From: Pseudomonas xantholysinigenes
Lineage (GTDB): Bacteria > Pseudomonadota > Gammaproteobacteria > Pseudomonadales > Pseudomonadaceae
NCBI RefSeq assembly: GCF_014268885.2
Contig: NZ_CP077095.1
Location: forward strand, 2,795,501 to 2,859,500
Direction of reading: 5' to 3'
Length of the DNA: 64,000 nucleotides
Below are positions 18,454 to 28,989 of this stretch, piece by piece. A model generated the notes under the pieces. It was not told the origin of the DNA and searched no databases. It worked only from the letters and a program-made list of their open reading frames with translations. Made by a program: the position numbers and the translations under genes. Each line of letters opens with the position of its first letter. The stretch's first letter is position 1.

Positions 18454-19386
18454 TCAACGCCAATACCGCGCCTGCTCCACCACCCGCTCATGCTCGACGA
18501 ACAACAGCGGCAGTTGCGCCTTGAGAAAATCCAGCCAGGTACGCACCTTGGCATCCAGATAGTGGCGCGACGGATAGATCGCATAGATCTCCCGCTGGCG
18601 CAGCCGGTGCGGCGCCAGCAAACGCCGCAGGCGCCCTTCCTGCATGGCCAGGCTGGCCGAGTAGTACGGCAGCAGCCCGATCCCCATGCCTAGCTCCGTG
18701 GCCTTGAGCATCGCGTCGGCGACATTGGTCAGGAAGGTATCCTGCGGCACGATCACGCAATTTTCCGGGCTGCCTTCGAACGACCAGTCCTCTTCGAACA
18801 GCGGGTCGACCGTGCGCAGGCACACGTGCCCATGCAGCTCCTCGGGTCGCTGTGGCACGCCATGGCGCTCGAGGTAGTCGGGCGAGGCGCAGAGAATGCT
18901 GTGGATGCTGCCCAGCGGGATGGCGATCAACTGCGAGTCCGGCAGGCCATGGCCGATGGCGATCACCACGTCATGCCCTTCGGCCAACGGGTCAGGATTG
19001 CGCTGCGACAGCGTCAGCTCGATCACCACTTCCGGGCAAGTCGCGTTGTACCGCGCCACCAGCGGCATCATCAGCAACCCCAGGCCATGGGTGCAGTGGA
19101 TACGCAAGTGACCGCGCGGGGTCAGGTGGGCGCCGCGCGCCTCGTCCATGGCCTCTTCGGTCAGCAGCATGATCTGCCGCGCCCGCTCCAGAAAACGCTC
19201 GCCCGCTTCGCTCATGCGCAGGCGCCGGGTAGTGCGGTGCAGCAAGCGGGTCTGCAGTTGGTTCTCCAGCTCGGCGACGATCCGCGAGACCTGCGCCGCC
19301 GAAATATCCAGGGCGGCAGCCGCCGCGGCAAAGCTGCCGCACTCCACGACCCGGGCGAACGTTCGCATTGCATGCAGCATATCCAT
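18454..19386 (-). CDS. LysR-family transcriptional regulator
   Basis: 310-residue LysR-type regulator. The N-terminal winged helix-turn-helix (FARVVECGSFAAAAAALDISAAQVSRIVAELE, about residues 10-41) is followed by RLLHRTTRRLRMSEAGERFLERA and a periplasmic-binding-protein-like effector domain. Members of the CrgA/DmlR-type subgroup share this start. It is divergent from the DUF2790 gene, and the shared 115-base gap has two inverted repeats. Effector and targets cannot be told from sequence; the adjacent MFS gene at 19.8 kb is a candidate target. Confidence 0.88.
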   Translation of the reverse strand: MDMLHAMRTFARVVECGSFAAAAAALDISAAQVSRIVAELENQLQTRLLHRTTRRLRMSEAGERFLERARQIMLLTEEAMDEARGAHLTPRGHLRIHCTHGLGLLMMPLVARYNATCPEVVIELTLSQRNPDPLAEGHDVVIAIGHGLPDSQLIAIPLGSIHSILCASPDYLERHGVPQRPEELHGHVCLRTVDPLFEEDWSFEGSPENCVIVPQDTFLTNVADAMLKATELGMGIGLLPYYSASLAMQEGRLRRLLAPHRLRQREIYAIYPSRHYLDAKVRTWLDFLKAQLPLLFVEHERVVEQARYWR

Positions 19387-19390
19387 GGGC

Positions 19391-19405
19391 TGAATGACTC
19401 ATTCA
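19391..19405. promoter_or_regulatory. palindrome at the LysR gene start
   Basis: TGAATGA-C-TCATTCA is a perfect 7-bp inverted repeat only 5 bases upstream of the LysR ATG. It is a candidate autoregulatory site. Confidence 0.45.
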
Positions 19406-19445
19406 TACGTAATGGGCATGAATCTATCACGGGATAGCCCATTTA

Positions 19446-19487
19446 TTGTGAAACGTAAATGAATGGATCATGAGGCATGTTTCACAA
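19446..19487. promoter_or_regulatory. inverted repeat upstream of the DUF2790 gene
   Basis: TTGTGAAAC (19446-19454) and GTTTCACAA (19479-19487) form a perfect 9-bp inverted repeat with 24 bp between the arms. It ends 14 bases before the DUF2790 ATG. It could be an operator or a 5' UTR hairpin. Confidence 0.45.
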
Positions 19488-19501
19488 ATAGGAGCTGCCC
19501 C

Positions 19502-19747
19502 ATGAAATCTTCACTCGCTGTCATCGCCCTTTGCACCTCGCTCGCGTCGTTCGGCGCCCTTGCCGCGTCTGAGACGCAAACCTACGAATACGGCATGCCG
19601 CTCGATGTGGCCAAGGTCATTTCGATCACCCCGGCCAGCAACGCCGCCGACTGCCAGATCGGCACCGCGCACATGGTCTATGTCGACCGCCAGGGCCAGA
19701 CCCGCGAAGTCGACTACCGCGAAATGGGCAACTGCTCACAGCTGTAA
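19502..19747 (+). CDS. DUF2790 small periplasmic protein
   Basis: 81-residue protein with a signal peptide (MKSSLAVIALCTSLASFGALAA, about 22 residues). It has the DUF2790 core: TYEYGMPLDVAKVISI, then a Cys, HMVYVDRQGQTREVDY and a final Cys near the end. The two mature Cys residues could form a disulphide. DUF2790 proteins are common, short and uncharacterised in Pseudomonas, and several respond to metals or stress; that is family background only. GGAG precedes the ATG at 19502. Confidence 0.82.
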   Translation: MKSSLAVIALCTSLASFGALAASETQTYEYGMPLDVAKVISITPASNAADCQIGTAHMVYVDRQGQTREVDYREMGNCSQL

Positions 19748-19846
19748 AGCGTGGGAAAAATACCAGCCAACGTGCTGAAAGTGCATTTGCCCTGCCCTCG
19801 CCGCGCCGCATGATCTTCCGGGACAACAACAAGAACAGCCCGGACC

Positions 19847-21151
19847 ATGAACCCGATCGATACCCCCGCCGCGCCCTGCGCGCCCGCCTTGCATGACACC
19901 CATGTACGCATCACCTGGCGCCTGATGCCGCTGCTGCTGGTGTGCTACCTGTTCGCCCACCTGGATCGCATCAACATCGGCTTCGCGAAGATGCAGATGA
20001 GCGCCGACCTGGGCTTTTCCGATACGGTCTACGGCCTTGGTGCCGGGCTGTTCTTCATCGCCTACGCGTTGTTCGGCGTGCCCAGCAACCTGGCCCTGGA
20101 GCGGGTCGGGCCGCGGCGCTGGATCGCCACGCTGATGGTCACCTGGGGGTTGTTGTCCAGCGCCATGATGGGCGTCGAGAACGCCGCCGGGTTCTATGCC
20201 CTGCGTTTTTTGCTAGGGGTGGCCGAAGCCGGCTTCTTCCCCGGCATCCTGGTGGTGCTCAATCGCTGGTACCCGGCCAGGCGCCGGGCCCAGGTCACCG
20301 CGTTGTTCGCCATAGCCGTGCCGCTGGCCGGAGTGCTTGGCGGGCCGTTGTCCGGCGGAATCCTCCAGGCTTTCCATGACCACGGCGCACTGCGTGGCTG
20401 GCAATGGATGTTCCTGATCGAGGGCTTGCCGGTGGTGCTGCTTGGCCTGGTGGTGCTCAAGGCACTGCCGGACAGCTTCGAGCAGGTGGCTTGGCTGAGC
20501 GACACGCAAAAACACGCCCTGCGCACGGAAATGGCTGGCGAGGAGCGGCGCAAGCCGGTCACCTCCTGGCGTGGATTGCTCCGCGACGGCCATGTGTGGT
20601 TGCTGGTGGCGGTGTATTTCGCGGTGATGCTGGCCGTCAATACCCTGGCGTTCTGGATGCCCAGCCTGATCCATGGCGCTGGTATCGGCAGTGACGGCCA
20701 GGTCGGCCTGCTCAGTGCCATCCCCTACCTGGCCGGCTGCCTGTTCATGCTTGGCTGCGGGCGTTCGTCGGACCGTTTTCGCGAGCGCCGCTGGCACCTG
20801 TGCGTGCCGCTGCTGATGGCTGGCGCCGGTATTGCCCTGGCTGGCCTGGTGCCGGATAACGCGGCACTGGTGATGGCGGGCCTGGTGCTCGCCGGCATGG
20901 GCGCCAGTGCGGCGCTGCCGATGTTCTGGCAGTTGCCGCCGGCCTTTCTGGCAGGGAGCCTGCAGGCCACCGGGATTGCCATGATCAGCTCGTTCGGCAG
21001 CGTCGCGGCGTTCCTGGCGCCCTACCTGATCGGCTGGATGCGTGATACCGCCGGCAGCCCAGGGTTGGCCCTGCAGGTGTTGGCGGTGGCGATCGTGCTG
21101 GGAGGGTTGCTGGTGCTCAAGGTGCCGGCGGCGGTGGCGGATCCGCGCTGA
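19847..21151 (+). CDS. MFS transporter, anion:cation symporter type
   Basis: 434-residue major-facilitator protein with 12 predicted helices. The loop after helix 1 reads CYLFAHLDRINIGFAKMQM, a hallmark of the anion:cation symporter family that imports organic acids such as tartrate, glucarate, phthalate or hydroxyphenylacetate. The segments GVPSNLALERVGPRRWIA and LRFLLGVAEAGFFPGI fit this family. The substrate is not determinable here. No catabolic enzyme is adjacent, so a role with the nearby LysR regulator is only a guess. Confidence 0.85.
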   Translation: MNPIDTPAAPCAPALHDTHVRITWRLMPLLLVCYLFAHLDRINIGFAKMQMSADLGFSDTVYGLGAGLFFIAYALFGVPSNLALERVGPRRWIATLMVTWGLLSSAMMGVENAAGFYALRFLLGVAEAGFFPGILVVLNRWYPARRRAQVTALFAIAVPLAGVLGGPLSGGILQAFHDHGALRGWQWMFLIEGLPVVLLGLVVLKALPDSFEQVAWLSDTQKHALRTEMAGEERRKPVTSWRGLLRDGHVWLLVAVYFAVMLAVNTLAFWMPSLIHGAGIGSDGQVGLLSAIPYLAGCLFMLGCGRSSDRFRERRWHLCVPLLMAGAGIALAGLVPDNAALVMAGLVLAGMGASAALPMFWQLPPAFLAGSLQATGIAMISSFGSVAAFLAPYLIGWMRDTAGSPGLALQVLAVAIVLGGLLVLKVPAAVADPR

Positions 21152-21177
21152 GCGCCGTGCTGTCATGCCCTGTGGAA

Positions 21178-21330
21178 GCAACTGTCTTGCTCAACTACTA
21201 AAGCTAGCGCGATCCCTGTGGGAGCGGCTTCAGCCGCGAACACCGGCATAGCCGGTGCCAGGCACCGCGTCGCCTGCTTCGCGGCGGTTCGGCGCCCCGA
21301 TAAACCCGCTCCCACAGAGTTAACAGTTTG
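21178..21330. repeat. REP elements with an additional 17-bp element
   Basis: The block starts with GCAACTGTCTTGCTCAA (21178-21194), which recurs in inverse orientation at 34953-34969 and 35000-35016. It continues with CTGTGGGAGCGGCTTCAGCC (from about 21215), the ACCGGCATAGCCGGT hairpin and an inverse REP ending AAACCCGCTCCCACAG (to about 21318). It lies between the convergent MFS and trmK genes. Confidence 0.75.
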
Positions 21331-21366
21331 TTCCATGGGAGCCAGCTTGCCAGGCACCGCGCGCTA

Positions 21367-22062
21367 TCAGCCCAGCAGCTCGCTGATCCAGCGCGCCTGG
21401 CGGGTCATCTCGCGCACCTTTTCCTCTGGTACCGCCTGCCGCGCCCGGGCGAAGTTGTCCAGGGTCTGCTGCTTCTGCCGCAGCATGCGCCGCCACTTGA
21501 CCAGAAACGCAGGGCTGCGCGCCGCCATCAGCAACGGGCCGAAGTACAGCTGCTCGGCGCTGTAGCTCACCGCCTCGCAGCGCTCGGCAACGATGATCTC
21601 GTAGTCGAAGCGGTTCTCGCGCAGCACTTCCTCGACCAGGATCCGATAACCGTTGTCCATCAACCACTGACGCAGCGGCTGCTCGCCGCCGTTGGGTTGC
21701 AGGATCAGGCGTTCCTGGCCGCTGAGGTACGCCTTGCCCGCCTCGAGGATGGCGCGGATGGTCTCGCCGCCCATGCCGCAGACACTGACGGCGGTAATCC
21801 CGTCCCCTGGCTCGATTGCCGCCAGGCCATCGGCGTGGCGCACGCTGACCTGCGCCTCGAGGCCGTTGTCACGTACGGTGCGCTGGGCCGACAGGAACGG
21901 CGTCAACGCCACCTCGCCCGCCACCGCGGCGCTGATCGCCCCGCGCCGCGCCAGGGCCACCGGCAGGTAGCCATGGTCCGAGCCGATATCGGCCAGCCGC
22001 GCGCCCGCCGGCACGTGGGCCGCCACGCGTTCCAGGCGCATGGACAATGTGTGTTCGTTCAA
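21367..22062 (-). CDS. trmK: tRNA (adenine(22)-N1)-methyltransferase TrmK
   Basis: 231-residue SAM-dependent methyltransferase of the TrmK (YqfN) family, which makes m1A at position 22 of tRNA. The SAM-binding motif ADIGSDHGYLPVALARRGAI, the catalytic-domain motif GMGGETIRAILE and the LQPNGGEQPLRQWL segment are diagnostic. The chosen start is a TTG at 22062 (LNEHTLSMRLERV in the open frame, translated Met), with AAGGGG 6 bases upstream; the alternative ATG at 22041 would give a 224-residue protein. Longer frames upstream are spurious. Confidence 0.85.
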   Translation of the reverse strand: MNEHTLSMRLERVAAHVPAGARLADIGSDHGYLPVALARRGAISAAVAGEVALTPFLSAQRTVRDNGLEAQVSVRHADGLAAIEPGDGITAVSVCGMGGETIRAILEAGKAYLSGQERLILQPNGGEQPLRQWLMDNGYRILVEEVLRENRFDYEIIVAERCEAVSYSAEQLYFGPLLMAARSPAFLVKWRRMLRQKQQTLDNFARARQAVPEEKVREMTRQARWISELLG

Positions 22063-22212
22063 CTCAAGCCCCTTGCTCAACAATCGGCGGCGATTCTGAC
22101 GGCCATGGCGCGTCATTACAATGCGTGCAAGCCAGGCGGCGGCCTTTGGCTCGACCCCTGGGTCACGCTCGCGTAGGCTTGCGCCTTTCCTTCCGTAGCA
22201 AGGCAGACCCTC

Positions 22213-22572
22213 ATGACAAACCTCGTCTTCACCCCGGACTCCGATGCCGAGTCCATTTCCTCCGACGTCGCCGAATACAACGGCATCCTGGTCACCACGC
22301 AGATCCCGGCCGATCTTGACGGCGACATCGTGCAGCAGAGCGAAAGCACCCTGCAGGCGCTCAAGGACGCGCTGGAAAAGGCCGGTAGCGGCATGGACCG
22401 GGTCATGCACCTGACCATCTACCTCACCGACATGGCCGACCGCCCGGCATTCAACGAGGTCTACCAGCGCTTCTTCAGCAAGCCATGGCCGGTGCGTGCC
22501 GCCGTGGGCGTGGCGGCGCTGGCCTACCCTGAAATGCGCGTGGAAGTCACCGCCATGGCCGCCAAGGCCTGA
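22213..22572 (+). CDS. RidA-family protein (enamine/imine deaminase-like)
   Basis: 119-residue protein of the YjgF/RidA superfamily: GILVTTQIPADLDGDIVQQSES, TLQALKDALEKAGSGMDRV, HLTIYLTDMADRPAFNEVY and a final RVEVTAMAAKA. Canonical RidA proteins hydrolyse 2-aminoacrylate-type enamines with an Arg in the segment R(A/T)..; here PVRAAVGVAALAYPEMRVEV keeps an Arg at that place. It is divergent from trmK and followed by REP repeats. Exact substrate unknown. Confidence 0.85.
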   Translation: MTNLVFTPDSDAESISSDVAEYNGILVTTQIPADLDGDIVQQSESTLQALKDALEKAGSGMDRVMHLTIYLTDMADRPAFNEVYQRFFSKPWPVRAAVGVAALAYPEMRVEVTAMAAKA

Positions 22573-22621
22573 TCAGCGCATCCGCTTGTGCGGCTGCGCA
22601 GTCGCGCAGATACCCAATATC

Positions 22622-22888
22622 CCGGTGGGAGTGGGCTTGCCCGCGAAGAAGACGACGCGGTGCCTGGCACCGGCTGCCCCGGTGTTCGCGGCTGAAGCCG
22701 CTCCCACAGCGACCGCGCCGGCCTCAGGGCATGCACCACACCTGTGGGAGCGGGTTTACCCGCGAAGCAAGCGGCGCGGTGTTTTGCACCGGCTGTGCCG
22801 GTGTTTGCGGCTGAAGCCGCTCCCACAGGGATCGCGCCGACCTCAGGGCATGCACCACACCTGTGGGAGCGGGCTTGCCCGCGAAGAG
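22622..22888. repeat. REP array, three 119-bp-spaced REP copies
   Basis: GTGGGAG-type REP cores start at about 22622, 22742 and 22861, alternating with inverse copies (AAGCCGCTCCCACAG). ACCGGCTGYGCCGGTG hairpins lie between them. The unit is the same as in the arrays at 34 and 46.6 kb. This fills nearly all of the gap between the RidA-family gene and rlhA; I see no gene in it. Confidence 0.9.
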
Positions 22889-22989
22889 GCCAGCCCTGCC
22901 ACCACTCCTCTTGGCAGCCAAGGGTGCCACCCGCCCCGTTCCCCGCTACAATGCCGCCCTAAACCGTGACCGCCCGAACCTATAACGAC

Positions 22990-24990
22990 ATGTCCCTTCC
23001 AAAGAATCACCTGGAACTGCTCAGCCCTGCCCGTGACGTGAGCATCGCCCGCGAGGCGATCCTGCACGGCGCTGATGCCATCTACATCGGCGGCCCGAGC
23101 TTCGGCGCGCGCCACAACGCCTGCAACGACGTCAGCGATATCGCCGGCTTGGTCGAGTTCGCCCGCCGCTATCACGCCCGGGTGTTCACCACCATCAACA
23201 CCATCCTCCACGACAACGAGCTGGAACCGGCGCGCAAGCTGATCCACCAGCTCTACGACGCCGGCGTCGACGCGCTGATCGTGCAGGACCTGGGAGTGAT
23301 GGAGCTGGATATCCCGCCGATCGAGCTGCACGCGAGCACCCAGACCGACATCCGCACCCTGGAGCGGGCCAAGTTCCTCGACCAGGCCGGCTTCTCCCAG
23401 CTGGTGCTGGCCCGTGAGCTGAACCTGCAGCAGATCCGCGCGATCGCCGGCGAAACCGACGCGGCCATCGAGTTCTTCATCCACGGCGCGCTGTGCGTGG
23501 CGTTTTCCGGCCAGTGCAACATCTCCCACGCCCAGACCGGGCGCAGCGCCAACCGTGGCGACTGCTCCCAGGCCTGCCGCCTGCCGTACACCCTCAAGGA
23601 CGACCAGGGCCGCGTGGTCGCCTTCGAGAAGCACCTGCTGTCGATGAAGGACAACAACCAGACCGCCAACCTGGCCGACCTGGTCGATGCCGGCGTGCGC
23701 TCGTTCAAGATCGAGGGCCGCTACAAGGACGTGGGCTATGTGAAGAACATCACCGCCCACTACCGCAAGGAACTCGACGCCATCCTCGAAGGCCGCCCGG
23801 AGCTGGCCCGCGCCTCCAGCGGCCGTACCGAGCATTTTTTCGTGCCCGACCCGGACAAGACCTTCCACCGTGGCAGCACCGACTACTTCGTCACCGACCG
23901 CAAGGTCGACATCGGCGCCTTCGACTCGCCGACCTTCACCGGCCTGCCGGTGGGCGTGGTCGAGAAAGTCGGCAAGCGTGACTTGCAAGTGGTCACCGAA
24001 GTGCCGCTGAGCAACGGCGACGGCCTCAACGTGCAGGTCAAGCGTGAGGTGGTGGGCTTCCGCGCCAACATCGCCGAGCCCCGTGGCGAGTTCGACGAAG
24101 ACGGCCAGAAGCGTTACCGCTATCGGGTCGAGCCCAACGAAATGCCCGAGGGCCTGTACAAGCTGCGCCCCAACCACCCGCTGTCGCGCAACCTCGACCA
24201 CAACTGGCAGCAGGCCCTGCAGCGCACCTCGGCCGAGCGCCGGGTGGGCGTGGAATGGCACGCGGTGCTGACCGAACAGCGCCTGATGCTGACCGTCAGC
24301 AGCGAGGAAGGTGTCAGCGTGCAAGTGGCGCTGGATGGCCCGTTCGGCGCGGCCAACAAGCCGCAACAGGCACTGGACCAGCTGCACGACCTGCTCGGCC
24401 AGCTGGGCACCACGATGTACCACGCCAACGCCATCGAGCTGGATGCGCCGCAGGCCTACTTCATCCCTAACTCGCAGCTCAAGGCCCTGCGCCGCGAAGC
24501 CATCGAGGCGCTGACCGAAGCCCGGGTCAAGGCCCACCCGCGCGGCGCGCGCAAGGCCGAGACCACGCCGCCGCCGGTATATCCGGAGTCGCACCTGTCG
24601 TTCCTGGCCAACGTCTACAACCAGAAAGCCCGTGACTTCTACCACCGCCACGGCGTGCAGCTGATCGACGCCGCCTACGAAGCCCACGAGGAACACGGCG
24701 AAGTGCCGGTGATGATCACCAAGCACTGCCTGCGTTTCTCGTTCAACCTGTGCCCCAAGCAGGCCAAGGGCGTCACCGGCGTGCGCACCAAGGTAGCGCC
24801 GATGCAACTGATCCAGGGCGATGAAGTGCTGACCCTGAAGTTCGACTGCAAGCCGTGCGAGATGCATGTGATCGGCAAGATGAAGAGCCACATCATCGAC
24901 CTGCCGACCCCGGGCAGCGCGGTGGCCCAGGTGGTCGGGCACATCAGCCCGGAAGACTTGCTCAAGACCATCCCGCGCGCACCGCATTGA
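22990..24990 (+). CDS. rlhA: 23S rRNA 5-hydroxycytidine synthase RlhA (U32 peptidase family)
   Basis: 666-residue U32-family protein closely matching E. coli YdcP/RlhA, which is needed for hydroxylation of C2501 in 23S rRNA. Diagnostic segments: LELLSPARDVSIAREAILHGADA, IYIGGPSFGARHNACND, FIHGALCVAFSGQC and the Cys cluster GDCSQACRLPY, followed by KDNNQTANLADLVDAGV and SFKIEGRYKD. Conserved Cys residues in this family bind an Fe-S cluster. The ATG at 22990 is chosen over an upstream GTG because homology starts there. Confidence 0.9.
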   Translation: MSLPKNHLELLSPARDVSIAREAILHGADAIYIGGPSFGARHNACNDVSDIAGLVEFARRYHARVFTTINTILHDNELEPARKLIHQLYDAGVDALIVQDLGVMELDIPPIELHASTQTDIRTLERAKFLDQAGFSQLVLARELNLQQIRAIAGETDAAIEFFIHGALCVAFSGQCNISHAQTGRSANRGDCSQACRLPYTLKDDQGRVVAFEKHLLSMKDNNQTANLADLVDAGVRSFKIEGRYKDVGYVKNITAHYRKELDAILEGRPELARASSGRTEHFFVPDPDKTFHRGSTDYFVTDRKVDIGAFDSPTFTGLPVGVVEKVGKRDLQVVTEVPLSNGDGLNVQVKREVVGFRANIAEPRGEFDEDGQKRYRYRVEPNEMPEGLYKLRPNHPLSRNLDHNWQQALQRTSAERRVGVEWHAVLTEQRLMLTVSSEEGVSVQVALDGPFGAANKPQQALDQLHDLLGQLGTTMYHANAIELDAPQAYFIPNSQLKALRREAIEALTEARVKAHPRGARKAETTPPPVYPESHLSFLANVYNQKARDFYHRHGVQLIDAAYEAHEEHGEVPVMITKHCLRFSFNLCPKQAKGVTGVRTKVAPMQLIQGDEVLTLKFDCKPCEMHVIGKMKSHIIDLPTPGSAVAQVVGHISPEDLLKTIPRAPH

Positions 24991-24994
24991 GCCC

Positions 24995-25035
24995 AGGCTC
25001 GTCCCGATGGTGTATGCATCGGGACGAGCCTTTTT
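24995..25035 (+). terminator. strong rho-independent terminator after rlhA
   Basis: AGGCTCGTCCCGATG (24995-25009) pairs perfectly with CATCGGGACGAGCCT (25017-25031) across 7 bases, followed by a run of T residues. Confidence 0.95.
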
Positions 25036-25096
25036 CGTCTCATATGATACACTCGGGACTCTTTGGCAGCGCCAGACACCTACTCGAGGCCGATTT

Positions 25097-25653
25097 ATGC
25101 GCATTACTCTCCAAGAAGAGCGCCTGCTCAAGGCGCTGGCCCACGCCATCGTGGTCCAACCCCGTGCCACCTTGAAGGACCTGGCGGAAACCGCCGGCGT
25201 CAGCAAGGCCACCCTGCACCGCTTCTGCGGCACCCGGGAAAACCTGGTGACCATGCTCGAGGACCATGGCGAACAGGTGCTCAACCAGGTCATCCATGAG
25301 GCCGACCTCAAGCAGGCCGAGCCCCTGGCCGGTATTCGCCACCTGATCGCCGAACACCTCAAGCATCGGGAAATGCTGGTGTTTCTAATGTTCCAGTATC
25401 GCCCCGACACCTTGCTCAACAACGCCGAGGACCGCCGCTGGCTGGCCTACACCCAGGCCATGGATGCGTTCTTCCTGCGCGCCCAGCAACTGGGGGTGCT
25501 GCGTATCGACATCAGCGCGGCGGTGTTCAGCGAAATGTTCATGACCATGATCTACGGCATGGTCGACGCCGAGCGCCGTGGCCGCGCCGCCAGCGCCAAT
25601 ACCGCCCAGACCCTGGAGCAGCTGTTCCTGCAAGGAGCGCTGGCCGCGCAACC

Positions 25654-25657
<4 letters not shown>
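25097..25657 (+). CDS. TetR-family transcriptional regulator
   Basis: 186-residue regulator with an N-terminal TetR helix-turn-helix ([27 protein letters not shown], about residues 24-50) and a helical ligand domain ([20 protein letters not shown]). The ATG at 25097 follows CGAGG by 7 bases; the longer open frame upstream covers the promoter, where TCATATGA (25039-25046) may be part of an operator. Its stop overlaps the stop of the convergent acyl-CoA synthetase gene. Ligand unknown. Confidence 0.85.
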
Positions 25658-27339
<1,682 letters not shown>

Positions 27340-27364
27340 GGGCCCTCTCTTATGGCATGCACGG

Positions 27365-27503
27365 CCCCTGTAGGAGCGGCCTTGCCGAGGCGTCGGACCG
27401 GTCGGAAAGGGCCGCAAAGCGGCCCCGACAACCTTTGCATCAACGCTCAAAACCTGGGGCTGCTGCGCAGCCCTTTCGCGACGCAAGGCCGCTCCTACAG
27501 GGG
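27365..27503. repeat. long inverted repeat of a second REP-like family
   Basis: CCCCTGTAGGAGCGGCCTTG (27365-27384) and its exact inverse complement (27484-27503) flank 99 bases. The interior holds the small hairpin GGGCCGC-AAA-GCGGCCC. It differs from the GTGGGAGCGGG family elsewhere. It lies between the divergent starts/ends of the acyl-CoA synthetase and qhpB. Confidence 0.85.
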
Positions 27504-27523
27504 GAATGTGCAATCCTGGGCCG

Positions 27524-28645
27524 CTAGCGAACGAACACCTGCGGCGTGGTGGTCGACATATCGCCCCCGGGCAGCTTGATGTTGCGCACCTTCTCCAGCG
27601 TGTTCGGGTCGAACACCGCCAGGTCATTGAAAGTGCCGCCCAGGTACAGCTTGTCGCCGGCCTTGTCGAAGGCCACGCAGTAGTAGGTATGGTCGAGGTT
27701 GGCGGCCTTGACCAGTTTCTTTTGCTGGATGTCGTAGCGCGCCAGGCGGTTGAGCACGCCGTACATCTGGTTCGGATCCTTGGGCGAACGCAGGCCGGTG
27801 AAGTACAGCTCGGTCAGCTCGGCGAACTCCTGGGTGTGGGCCTTGCCGGTCTTTAGGTCGATGCTCAGGTAGCCATACAGCGGCTCGGCGCTGGCCGGGT
27901 CTTGCTTGGCATCCTTGAACTTGGCAATGGTGTAGAGCATCGAGAACTCATGCAGCGAACTCTGGTGCGGCCAGAAGTACAGGACGTCCGGCGCGCTGTA
28001 GCCTGGGCGGTTCCAGCTGCGCAGCGCCAGCGCGACGCTGTACTTGCCGGTGTTGACGTCCATCTTGTAGATATCGGGACCGGCCACGTACAAGCTGCCG
28101 TCGTCGGCGGCGCGCATCAGGTACACCTGGCGCGGCATCGGGAAGCTGCGCACGGGCTTGGCGTCCAGCCCGTCGCGGGTGCGGAACACCTCCAGGCGTG
28201 GCGGCTTGACCACATAGTGATCGTTCAGGCGTTGGGTCGGGTTGACCGTGGCGTACACCTCCTTGCCGTCGGGGCTGATGGCGAAGGAGTACATGGCCTT
28301 GGCCACCTCGCCGGGCACGCTGGACAGGTTAGCGTGGAAGGTGGTCTTGCAACTGTCCAGGTCGATGCCATAGATATCGGCGAAGTGGTTGTTGAGCACG
28401 TAGGCGGTGCGGTTGTCCGGCGCCATCATCGCCGTGCCCGGGCCAAACGCATCGGGCAGGCGGCAGGTCTTGTACAGGGTGTCGCTGGCCACCTCGACCA
28501 CGTGCAGGTTGTTCGGGTAGTTGCTGGCGATCAGGTATTCGTGGCCGGCCCGCAGGGCTTTGCCTGCGTCATCGGCCTGGGCCGCCCAGGCGCAGGCCGT
28601 GGCGGCGACGGTAAGCGCGAGTTGCGCGCAGAGTCCAGGTTTCAT
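27524..28645 (-). CDS. qhpB: quinohemoprotein amine dehydrogenase beta subunit
   Basis: 373-residue secreted subunit with a signal peptide ([24 protein letters not shown]) and a seven-bladed beta-propeller (repeats such as [30 protein letters not shown] and [17 protein letters not shown]). In the periplasmic amine dehydrogenase it holds the small CTQ-bearing gamma subunit against the diheme alpha subunit. It is the last gene of the qhpADCB operon, with AAGGGG before the ATG and a gap of 19 bases after qhpC. Sequence and gene order match the characterised P. putida enzyme. Confidence 0.93.
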   Translation of the reverse strand: MKPGLCAQLALTVAATACAWAAQADDAGKALRAGHEYLIASNYPNNLHVVEVASDTLYKTCRLPDAFGPGTAMMAPDNRTAYVLNNHFADIYGIDLDSCKTTFHANLSSVPGEVAKAMYSFAISPDGKEVYATVNPTQRLNDHYVVKPPRLEVFRTRDGLDAKPVRSFPMPRQVYLMRAADDGSLYVAGPDIYKMDVNTGKYSVALALRSWNRPGYSAPDVLYFWPHQSSLHEFSMLYTIAKFKDAKQDPASAEPLYGYLSIDLKTGKAHTQEFAELTELYFTGLRSPKDPNQMYGVLNRLARYDIQQKKLVKAANLDHTYYCVAFDKAGDKLYLGGTFNDLAVFDPNTLEKVRNIKLPGGDMSTTTPQVFVR

Positions 28646-28664
28646 GCGGTTTCCCCTTGTCGTT

Positions 28665-28988
28665 CTATTTGTCTTTCGGGAATACAGTGCCGAGGTTGCG
28701 CCAGTCTTCGGCGGAGTTGGTCGCCTGGGCGTTCCAATCCTGGTAGGTGCTCATCATGTCCGGCACCTGGGCCGGCCACCAGCAAGGGTCGGAGCAGCCA
28801 TACAGGTCGGCCTCCATCGGCTGGCACAGCGAGCTCACGCCACCGAAGGCGTCCACTTCCCAGCCCGGGTCGGTGGTGGCGGTGCAGCCAGCCACCGCGC
28901 TCATCGCCAGCACTTCTTCGACGCGGTCCTCGGCGGCGGCCTGTTCAAGGATGCGCGCCTTGTTGTTCAGCGGTTTGAGGTGCTTCAT
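28665..28988 (-). CDS. qhpC: quinohemoprotein amine dehydrogenase gamma subunit precursor (CTQ peptide)
   Basis: 107-residue precursor. Subtracting a 28-residue leader ([20 protein letters not shown] onward to VLA) puts the cross-linking residues at the numbers known from the P. putida crystal structure. Cys35 and Trp71 (mature 37 and 43) would form cysteine tryptophylquinone. Cys35 here is used only as a full-length count for the first thioether: the pairs are Cys35-Glu44, Cys55-Asp61 and Cys69-Asp77 (mature 7-16, 27-33 and 41-49), and the CTQ Cys is full-length Cys65. The key segment is [16 protein letters not shown]. It lies between qhpD and qhpB with AGGAAGG upstream. Confidence 0.95.
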   Translation of the reverse strand: MKHLKPLNNKARILEQAAAEDRVEEVLAMSAVAGCTATTDPGWEVDAFGGVSSLCQPMEADLYGCSDPCWWPAQVPDMMSTYQDWNAQATNSAEDWRNLGTVFPKDK

Positions 28989-28989
28989 G

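Noticed and set aside
22966..22989. GTG start of rlhA at 22966
   Set aside because: The eight extra residues are not part of the family; the ATG at 22990 begins the conserved region.
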